Of a stretch of 27,779 nucleotides of DNA, positions 21,663 through 27,779 are shown piece after piece. The DNA lies in assembly GCA_947628105.1 (NCBI GenBank), contig CANQYN010000005.1, positions 1-27,779 on the forward strand. Reading direction: 5' to 3'. Every line of letters begins with the position of its first letter. Position 1 is the stretch's first letter. The notes under the pieces are model-generated. The model was not told the DNA's origin. It saw only the letters and a list, made by a program, of their open reading frames with translations, and made no database searches. The DNA comes from an uncultured Bacilli bacterium. Its GTDB lineage: Bacteria; Bacillota_I; Bacilli_A; RF39; UBA660. A program made the position numbers and the translations under genes.

Positions 21663-23123
21663 ATGTATGTGGATAAAAGTATTGATGAAATAAGAACATC
21701 TTTAGATAATCAAGAGGTAACAGGGAAACAACTGTTTAAAGAAGCAATCGATAAAGCCAAAGAGATGCAACCGATATATAATTCTTTTGTTACGATTTTA
21801 GATGAATATCAACAGACAAAAGGGAAAACAGTATTAAATGAGATACCTTATGCATTAAAGGATAATTTCTCTACGAAAAATATTTTGACGACAGGATCTT
21901 CCAATATTTTAAAAAATTATGTTCCTGTTTATGATGCAACGGCATATAGAAAATTAAAAGAAGCGGGAGCTGTTTTAGTAGGGAAGACGGTTTTAGATGA
22001 GTTAGCAATGGGAGGAACAGGAACGACCGCCCATACTGGAATCGTACGTAATCCGTGGGATAAAACTCGTCTTATTGGAGGTTCTTCAGCGGGATCTGCT
22101 GCTGCGGTTGCTCTTGGAATTGTTCCTTTTGCTTTAGGATCTGATACGGGTGATTCTATTCGAAAACCAGCTTCATTTGGAGGGGTAGTAGGATTTAAAC
22201 CGACGTATGGAAGAATTTCTCGTTATGGACTTTTTGCTTTTGCCTCTTCATTAGATCATGTAGGAACTTTTACGAGAAATGTAAAAGATACTGCTTACGT
22301 AGTAGATGTATTAAAAGGACAAGATGAAAAAGATATGACGACGTTGCCAGATGATTCTATTTCTTATGTCGATATGTTGGAAAACGAAATAAAAGGGAAG
22401 AAATTATTCTATATCAAAGAAGCTTGTGATATTGAAAATTATTCTGATAGCTCAGACGAAGAATTGTTAGAAACGTTAAAAAATTTTCATGATAAACTAG
22501 ATCAATTAAGAAAGATTGGTTTTGAAATTGAAGGGGTTTCCATTGATAAAAATTTACTTAATGCGATATATCCTGCCTATATGACCATCTCTTGTGCGGA
22601 AGCGACAAGTAATAATGCTAATTTGACGGGAATTCAATTTGGACCGAGAGGAGAAGGAAAAAGTATCAATGATATTATGTTTGATGCTAGAACAAAGGGG
22701 TTTTCTGAATTAATCAAACGAAGATTTATTTTGGGAAGTTATATTCTTCAAAAAGAAAATCAAGAAAAATTATTTTTAAATGCAGGTCGTATTCGACGTA
22801 TGATAGTCGATAAAATTAATGAATTATTTCAAACTTATGATGGGATGATTATGCCAACTAGTGGGGGAATTGCTCCTAAGTTTGGAGATAAGACAGATCA
22901 ATTATCCGATCGATATCTCATTTTGGAAAATCATATGGCTATTGGTAATTTTGGAGGATTTCCATCCATTACTATTCCTAGTGGATTTGTCAATCATATG
23001 CCAATTGGCATTAACTTAACAGGAAGAGTAAAAGAAGATGGAGAAGTATTAAATATGGCTTATAAAATGGAAGAAATATTGGGAATGAAAAATATCGTTG
23101 CGAAAGGAGAAAAACATGTATAA
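21663..23123 (+). CDS. gatA: Asp/Glu-tRNA amidotransferase subunit A
   Basis: Amidase subunit that releases ammonia from glutamine for transamidation. 486 residues. The Ser-cisSer-Lys triad is intact: K66 (YALKDNF), S141 (GGSSAGSAAA) and nucleophile S165 (GSDTGDSIRKPA). Spacings of 75 and 24 residues equal those I recall for the Staphylococcus aureus enzyme (K79, S154, S178). The residue before the nucleophile is Asp (D164) where most GatA have Gly. ATG 21663 lies one base after the gatC stop with AAAGGTGGTGG upstream; the frame is open back to 21639 but that overlaps gatC without a ribosome site. gatB starts 8 bases before the end. Confidence 0.96.
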   Translation: MYVDKSIDEIRTSLDNQEVTGKQLFKEAIDKAKEMQPIYNSFVTILDEYQQTKGKTVLNEIPYALKDNFSTKNILTTGSSNILKNYVPVYDATAYRKLKEAGAVLVGKTVLDELAMGGTGTTAHTGIVRNPWDKTRLIGGSSAGSAAAVALGIVPFALGSDTGDSIRKPASFGGVVGFKPTYGRISRYGLFAFASSLDHVGTFTRNVKDTAYVVDVLKGQDEKDMTTLPDDSISYVDMLENEIKGKKLFYIKEACDIENYSDSSDEELLETLKNFHDKLDQLRKIGFEIEGVSIDKNLLNAIYPAYMTISCAEATSNNANLTGIQFGPRGEGKSINDIMFDARTKGFSELIKRRFILGSYILQKENQEKLFLNAGRIRRMIVDKINELFQTYDGMIMPTSGGIAPKFGDKTDQLSDRYLILENHMAIGNFGGFPSITIPSGFVNHMPIGINLTGRVKEDGEVLNMAYKMEEILGMKNIVAKGEKHV

Positions 23124-24540
23124 GGTAGTAATTGGATTAGAAGTACATTGTGAATTAAAATCAAATTCAAAAAACTTTTCTGGGGCAGCTAATCAATATT
23201 CTAGTGACCCCAATACTCATGTTGCCACAGTAGATCTTGGACTTCCTGGTATTTTACCTGTTATTAACGAAGAAGCAGTGAGAAAATCATTGATGATAGC
23301 GCTTGCCATGAATTGTGAAATTCCTTCATACCTAATATTTGATAGAAAAAATTATTTTTATCCAGATTTACCAAAAGGATATCAAATTACTCAAATGCAT
23401 CATCCTGTTGGAACCAATGGATATGTCATGATTAATGTCGATGGAGAAGATAAAAAAGTTCTTATCCATGATACTCATCTTGAAGAAGATACTGCTAGCT
23501 TAGATCATTTTGGAAATTTTTCTTTAATTGATTATAATCGATGTGGAGTTCCTTTATTAGAAACGGTTACAGAGCCTTGTTTACATAGTGCCAAAGAAGC
23601 CATTGCTTTTTTAGAAGCGTTACGTAGTATCTTTTTATATACTGATACTTCTGATGCGAGAAGTGATATGGGGCAGATGCGATGTGATGTTAATGTTTCT
23701 TTAATGGAAGAAAATGCTAAAGAATTAGGAACAAAAGTTGAAATGAAAAATATTAATTCTTTTAACAATGTTAAATTGGCAATCGAATATGAAATTAAAA
23801 GACAGACAGAAATATTAGAACAAGGAGGAAAAATTTTACAAGAGACAAGACGTTTTGATACAGAAGATATGTGTACCTATTCGATGCGTTCCAAGGTAGA
23901 TGCCATCGATTATAAATATTTTATCGAACCAAATATTCCTCCTGTAAAAATTACTTCTAAATGGTTAGAACAAATAAAAAAAGAAATTCCAAAATTACAG
24001 TACGAGCGAATTCAAGAATACATGACTGAATATGGGTTATCTCGTTATGATGCTACTATTTTAGTAAAAGAAAAATCGACGGCAGAGTATTTTGAAAAAG
24101 CGCTTCAAGAAGGCGGAGATCCTAAATTAGTAGCCAATTGGATTACTAGTATTATTTTAGGACATATTAATAAATATGAAATTTCTATGGAAGAAATATT
24201 TGTTACACCAAAAATGTTGATCGATTTAATTCAAATGGTATCAGATGGTAAAATTTCTTCAAAACAAGGGAAAGAAGTATTATATCAAGCATTACAAGAA
24301 GAAAAGGAACCAATTAAGATTGTAGAAGAATCAGGAATGAAACAAATTGGCGATGATAATGAAATACTAAAACTATGTAATGAAGTATTAGAAGAACAGC
24401 CACAAGCTATTGAACAGTATAAAAAGGGAAGAACTAATATTTTAGACTTTTTAGTAGGACAAGTAATGAAAAAGACAAAAGGGCAAGCCAATCCAGCTAC
24501 TACTAGAACAACGATGAAAGAAGAAATAGAAAGGCGATAA
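23116..24540 (+). CDS. gatB: Asp/Glu-tRNA amidotransferase subunit B
   Basis: tRNA-binding and kinase subunit of GatCAB: phosphorylates the Glu/Asp carried by tRNA and passes ammonia from GatA to it. 474 residues (family about 475). Signatures: VIGLEVHCELKSNSK, DRKNYFYPDLPKGYQI, RCDVNVSL, KNINSFNNVKLAIEYE and the C-terminal YqeY-like tail ending FLVGQVMKKTKGQANP. The four zinc cysteines of many GatB (FCxC ... VCPVC) are absent (NFSGAANQ and HVATVDLG), as in the S. aureus protein. ATG 23116 overlaps gatA by 8 bases with AAAGGAGA upstream, giving translational coupling. Confidence 0.96.
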   Translation: MYKVVIGLEVHCELKSNSKNFSGAANQYSSDPNTHVATVDLGLPGILPVINEEAVRKSLMIALAMNCEIPSYLIFDRKNYFYPDLPKGYQITQMHHPVGTNGYVMINVDGEDKKVLIHDTHLEEDTASLDHFGNFSLIDYNRCGVPLLETVTEPCLHSAKEAIAFLEALRSIFLYTDTSDARSDMGQMRCDVNVSLMEENAKELGTKVEMKNINSFNNVKLAIEYEIKRQTEILEQGGKILQETRRFDTEDMCTYSMRSKVDAIDYKYFIEPNIPPVKITSKWLEQIKKEIPKLQYERIQEYMTEYGLSRYDATILVKEKSTAEYFEKALQEGGDPKLVANWITSIILGHINKYEISMEEIFVTPKMLIDLIQMVSDGKISSKQGKEVLYQALQEEKEPIKIVEESGMKQIGDDNEILKLCNEVLEEQPQAIEQYKKGRTNILDFLVGQVMKKTKGQANPATTRTTMKEEIERR

Positions 24541-24542
24541 TT

Positions 24543-25925
24543 ATGGAATTAAGAGAACTTTTTAACGATATTGAAAAATATCAAGAAAAAGAAATTATAT
24601 TACAGGGATGGATTCGAAATCATCGAAAACAAAAAGAATTTGGTTTCATTGATTTTTCTGATGGAACTTGTTTTGAACATATTCAAATTGTTTATGATAA
24701 TCAATTAGATGATTTTGAAGAGATAACAAAACTGCATAATGGTTCTGCGATTGAAGTACGAGGAAAAATCGTATCTTCTCAAGGTGAAAAACAAGCATTT
24801 GAGGTAAAGGCAAATAATATTATATTACTAGGGGATGCCGTAGAAGAATATCCTTTACAGCCGAAACGTCATAGTAGAGAATTTTTAAGAGAAATTTCTT
24901 ATTTACGACCACGAACCAATTTGTTTCAAGCAGTATTTCGTATTCGAAGTCTAGCTTCTATGGCAATTCATACATATTTCCAAGAAAGAGGTTATGTATA
25001 TACTCATACTCCTATTTTGACAGCTAATGATGGAGAAGGGGCTGGGGAAATGTTTAAAGTAACAACTTTAAATTTAAATGAATTACCTCTTACTAAAGAA
25101 GGGGAAATTAATTATCAAGATGACTTTTTTGGGAAAAAAGTAGGACTTACAGTGACGGGACAATTAGAAGGAGAAGCCTTTGCTTTAGCATTTAAAAAAA
25201 TATATACTTTTGGGCCTACTTTTCGAGCTGAAAATTCAAATACGAAAACTCATGCTTCTGAATTTTGGATGATAGAACCTGAAATTGCTTTTTGTGAATT
25301 AGAAGAATTAATGGATATTGAAGAAGATATGTTACGTTTCATCGTGAAATATATTTTTCAACACGCTTCTAAAGAAATGGATTTTTTAGATCAATTTGTA
25401 TCACCTGGCTTAAAAGATAAACTAAAGATTGTATTAGAAAAAAAAGCGGCGCGTATTACTCATGAAGAGGCCATTAATATATTGAAAAAAAGTAAGAAAA
25501 AGTTTGAATTTGAACCTAAACAAGGAGAAGATTTAGCTCGTGAACATGAAAAATATTTAACAGAAGAATATTTTCAATCTCCTGTTTGTGTCTATAATTG
25601 GCCAAAAGAAATAAAAGCCTTTTATATGAAATTAAATGATGATCAAAAAACAGTTGCGGCGGTTGATTTATTAGTTCCTGGTAGTGGCGAATTAATGGGA
25701 GGTTCCCAAAGAGAGGAAGATTATGACAAGTTAATTTCTCGCATGAAGGAATTAAAAATGTCTTCTCAAGGCTTAGAATGGTATTTAAACTTGAGAAAAT
25801 TTGGTGGATGTAAACATTCTGGATTTGGAATGGGATTTGAAAGACTACTTATTTATTTAACGGGAGTTGAAAATATAAGAGATGTCATTCCTTTCCCTCG
25901 AACTCCTAAATCTTGTGACTTTTAA
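24543..25925 (+). CDS. asnS: Asparaginyl-tRNA synthetase
   Basis: Class IIb synthetase that charges tRNA-Asn directly with asparagine. 460 residues: OB-fold anticodon-binding domain (about 1-105, LQGWIRNHRKQKEFGFI), catalytic domain with motif 2 FRAENSNTKTH (from 227) and motif 3 GFGMGFERLL (from 427), ending IPFPRTPKSCDF. The short motif-2 form and the PFPRTP end separate AsnRS from AspRS. Two bases after the gatB stop. With AsnRS present, GatCAB is not needed for Asn-tRNA and probably works mainly on Glu-tRNA-Gln, though no glnS or gltX is in view to prove it. Confidence 0.96.
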   Translation: MELRELFNDIEKYQEKEIILQGWIRNHRKQKEFGFIDFSDGTCFEHIQIVYDNQLDDFEEITKLHNGSAIEVRGKIVSSQGEKQAFEVKANNIILLGDAVEEYPLQPKRHSREFLREISYLRPRTNLFQAVFRIRSLASMAIHTYFQERGYVYTHTPILTANDGEGAGEMFKVTTLNLNELPLTKEGEINYQDDFFGKKVGLTVTGQLEGEAFALAFKKIYTFGPTFRAENSNTKTHASEFWMIEPEIAFCELEELMDIEEDMLRFIVKYIFQHASKEMDFLDQFVSPGLKDKLKIVLEKKAARITHEEAINILKKSKKKFEFEPKQGEDLAREHEKYLTEEYFQSPVCVYNWPKEIKAFYMKLNDDQKTVAAVDLLVPGSGELMGGSQREEDYDKLISRMKELKMSSQGLEWYLNLRKFGGCKHSGFGMGFERLLIYLTGVENIRDVIPFPRTPKSCDF

Positions 25926-25941
25926 AAAGGAGGATAGATAA

Positions 25942-27678
25942 ATGACAAAATATCGAACTCATTATTGTGGAAAAGTAAAAGAAAAAGATATTAAACAAAT
26001 CGTTACTTTATCAGGATGGGTAGAAAATATTCGTGATCATGGCGGTGTTATTTTTGTCGACTTACGAGATGAAAGTGGGACGATACAATTAGTTAGTAAT
26101 GACGATAAAATATTTTCAGAAATATCAAAAGAATCGACGATTACAGTAAAAGGAAAAGTAAGAAAAAGAAAAGAAGACGATTATAATGATCATCTTTTAA
26201 CTGGAACAATCGAGGTAGTCGTCGATGAATTGACTATTATTTCCAAAGCGAAAAATGTACTTCCTTTTGAAATTATTACTTCTCATGAAGTAAATGAAGA
26301 AGTTCGTTTAAAATATCGTTATTTAGATCTTCGCAACAAAAAAATTCACGATACTATTTTACTTCGTTCTCGTGTGTTGAAATTTATTCGTCAGAAAATG
26401 GAGAATCTAGGATTTTGTGAAATTCAAACACCTATTATTACTGCTTCTTCTCCCGAAGGTGCAAGAGATTTTATTATTCCTTCTCGAAAATATCATGGAA
26501 AATTTTATGCTTTACCTCAAGCTCCTCAAATTTTTAAACAATTATTAATGGTAGGAGGATTTGATAGATATTATCAAATTGCGCCATGTTTTCGAGATGA
26601 AGATGGAAGAGCAGATCGAACTTTAGAATTTTATCAGTTAGATTTTGAAATGTCCTTTGTGGAAGAAGAAGATGTCTATCGAATTGGCGAAGAAATTTTT
26701 AAAGAAATTTTTACAACATTTTCTTCTAAAAAAGTAACTTCAGTTCCATTTCCAAGAATTTCATATAAAGAAGCCATGGAAAAATATGGGACAGATAAGC
26801 CTGATTTAAGAAATCCTTTAATTATTCAAGATGTAAGTGATATTTTTCAAGAAACTCTATTTAAACCATTTCGGGGAGTAACTGTTCGGTCTATTGTTGT
26901 CGATGAAATTGCCAATAAGCCAAACTCTTGGTTTAATGAAGTTGTCGATTATGCAACGTCAATAGGTATGCCAGGAATCGGATATTTATCTTTATTAGAA
27001 GGGAAATTTAAAGGCCCTATCGATAAATTTTTGACAGAAGAAGATAGAAAAAAACTAATCGAAAAGACAAATTTAAAAGAAGGATCTGTTATTTTCTTTA
27101 TTGCTGATAAAGAAGAGAAAAAATGTGCAAAACAAGCAGGATTAATTCGAGATGAATTAGGGAAAAAATTAGAACTTATCGATCCAAATTGTTTTGAGTT
27201 TTGTATTGTAAATGATTTTCCTATGTATGAATATAACGAAGAAGAAGGAAAATATGATTTCGGGCATAATCCTTTTAGTATGCCAAAAGGAGGATTAACG
27301 AGTTTAGAAAAATTACCAATTGAAGATATTTTAGCTCATCAATATGATTTTGTTTGTAATGGGTGTGAAATGTCTAGTGGAGCTGTTCGGAATCATGAGA
27401 TTAAAACATTAGAAAAAGCTTTTGCTTTAGCGGGTTATACACAAGAAGAAGTAAAAACAAAATTTCAATCGTTATATAATGCTTTTCAATATGGGGCACC
27501 TCCCCACGCTGGAATGGCTCCAGGAATCGATCGTATTATTATGCTTTTAAAAGGGGAAAATAATTTGCGTGAAGTGCAAGCTTTTCCGATGAGTGTAAGT
27601 GGACAGGATGCTATGATGGGATGTCCTTCTACTGTAACAGAACAACAATTAAAAGAAGTTCATATAAAAATAAGATAA
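25942..27678 (+). CDS. aspS: Aspartyl-tRNA synthetase, bacterial type
   Basis: Class IIb synthetase for tRNA-Asp. 578 residues (family about 590): OB-fold domain (about 1-105), catalytic domain with motif 1 region and motif 2 FRDEDGRADRTLEFYQLD (from 217), bacterial GAD insertion domain (about 280-400), and motif 3 PGIDRIIMLL (R531). The end AFPMSVSGQDAMMGCPS is of the 'PxxxxGxDxMMxxPS' form seen in part of the family. Strong AAAAAGGAGG ribosome site. Last gene of the T-box operon, 16 bases after asnS, and closed by a terminator that starts in its stop codon. Discriminating or non-discriminating character cannot be decided by eye. Confidence 0.96.
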   Translation: MTKYRTHYCGKVKEKDIKQIVTLSGWVENIRDHGGVIFVDLRDESGTIQLVSNDDKIFSEISKESTITVKGKVRKRKEDDYNDHLLTGTIEVVVDELTIISKAKNVLPFEIITSHEVNEEVRLKYRYLDLRNKKIHDTILLRSRVLKFIRQKMENLGFCEIQTPIITASSPEGARDFIIPSRKYHGKFYALPQAPQIFKQLLMVGGFDRYYQIAPCFRDEDGRADRTLEFYQLDFEMSFVEEEDVYRIGEEIFKEIFTTFSSKKVTSVPFPRISYKEAMEKYGTDKPDLRNPLIIQDVSDIFQETLFKPFRGVTVRSIVVDEIANKPNSWFNEVVDYATSIGMPGIGYLSLLEGKFKGPIDKFLTEEDRKKLIEKTNLKEGSVIFFIADKEEKKCAKQAGLIRDELGKKLELIDPNCFEFCIVNDFPMYEYNEEEGKYDFGHNPFSMPKGGLTSLEKLPIEDILAHQYDFVCNGCEMSSGAVRNHEIKTLEKAFALAGYTQEEVKTKFQSLYNAFQYGAPPHAGMAPGIDRIIMLLKGENNLREVQAFPMSVSGQDAMMGCPSTVTEQQLKEVHIKIR

Positions 27679-27702
27679 ACCTATTTTCTAATAGGTTTTT
27701 TT
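27677..27702 (+). terminator. Terminator of the gatCAB-asnS-aspS operon
   Basis: AAACCTATT (27677-27685), loop TTCT, AATAGGTTT (27690-27698), Ts to 27702. The stem begins within the aspS stop codon (27676-27678). Confidence 0.92.
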
Positions 27703-27779
27703 GATGGGACTTTGTCAATAATTTGGACACTATTTAGAGGGGGTATTGGAAGAAATAAATTGATTTTCAAATTGAATAG
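27703..27779 (+). other. Window-edge intergenic sequence, possible insertion-element end
   Basis: No gene is supportable here. TTTGTCAATAATTTGGACAC (27712-27731) has the look of the ends of some IS3-family elements (TGTC/GGACA around an AT-rich core), and AGAGGGGG at 27736-27743 could be a ribosome site for a gene continuing past the window. Both are weak readings. Confidence 0.2.

Overview
The window is a compact, strongly AT-rich stretch of bacterial chromosome from a Gram-positive (Bacillota, class Bacilli-like) genome. The evidence is a PolC-type replicative polymerase, the DnaB/DnaI helicase-loading pair, two T-box leaders, a FtsW-type SEDS protein and small relatives of the sporulation proteins YjcZ and SpoIIIAH. 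TGA is used as a stop codon (at 8645, 12770 and 15025), so this is not a Mycoplasma-type genetic code. My best guess, which is inference only, is an uncultured low-GC Bacilli lineage near the Mollicute border. Nothing here looks like a large foreign island; nearly all of it is housekeeping.

Layout. 1-353: 5' part of a peptide deformylase gene on the minus strand. 514-2224: two adjacent genes for membrane proteins, each starting with a zinc ribbon; they converge on a 58-residue YjcZ-like gene (2264-2440, minus) across a bidirectional terminator. 2588-3748: ftsW-like. 3832-8647: dnaB, dnaI and a large protein whose last third aligns by eye to the RNase II/R (RNB) fold but has lost the catalytic aspartates. 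8644-10672: sigma-A promoter, threonine T-box and thrS. From memory, dnaB-dnaI-X-thrS matches the Bacillus subtilis order, with X occupying the ytxC position. 10735-11845: SpoIIIAH-like protein, a convergent hypoxanthine/uracil-DNA glycosylase and tRNA-Ile(GAT). 12053-15736: ATPase-permease-ATPase ABC exporter operon. 15755-20125: polC. 20156-21004: DUF975 membrane protein with a Lys/Thr tail (minus). 21094-27702: sigma-A promoter, T-box with an Asn (AAC) specifier, then gatC-gatA-gatB-asnS-aspS.

How the genes work together. One block serves replication (helicase loading by DnaB/DnaI, synthesis by PolC). Two tRNA-sensing operons handle Thr, and Asn/Asp/Gln, charging. The tRNA-Ile, peptide deformylase, cell-wall (ftsW) and transport genes are separate small units. 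Most units are bounded by hairpin-plus-T-run terminators, several of which overlap the stop codon of the gene they end.

The most unusual items are the RNB-fold pseudoenzyme candidate in the helicase-loader operon, the Asn-specific T-box over a gatCAB-asnS-aspS operon, a ThrRS without its N-terminal TGS domain, and two sporulation-type small proteins standing alone.
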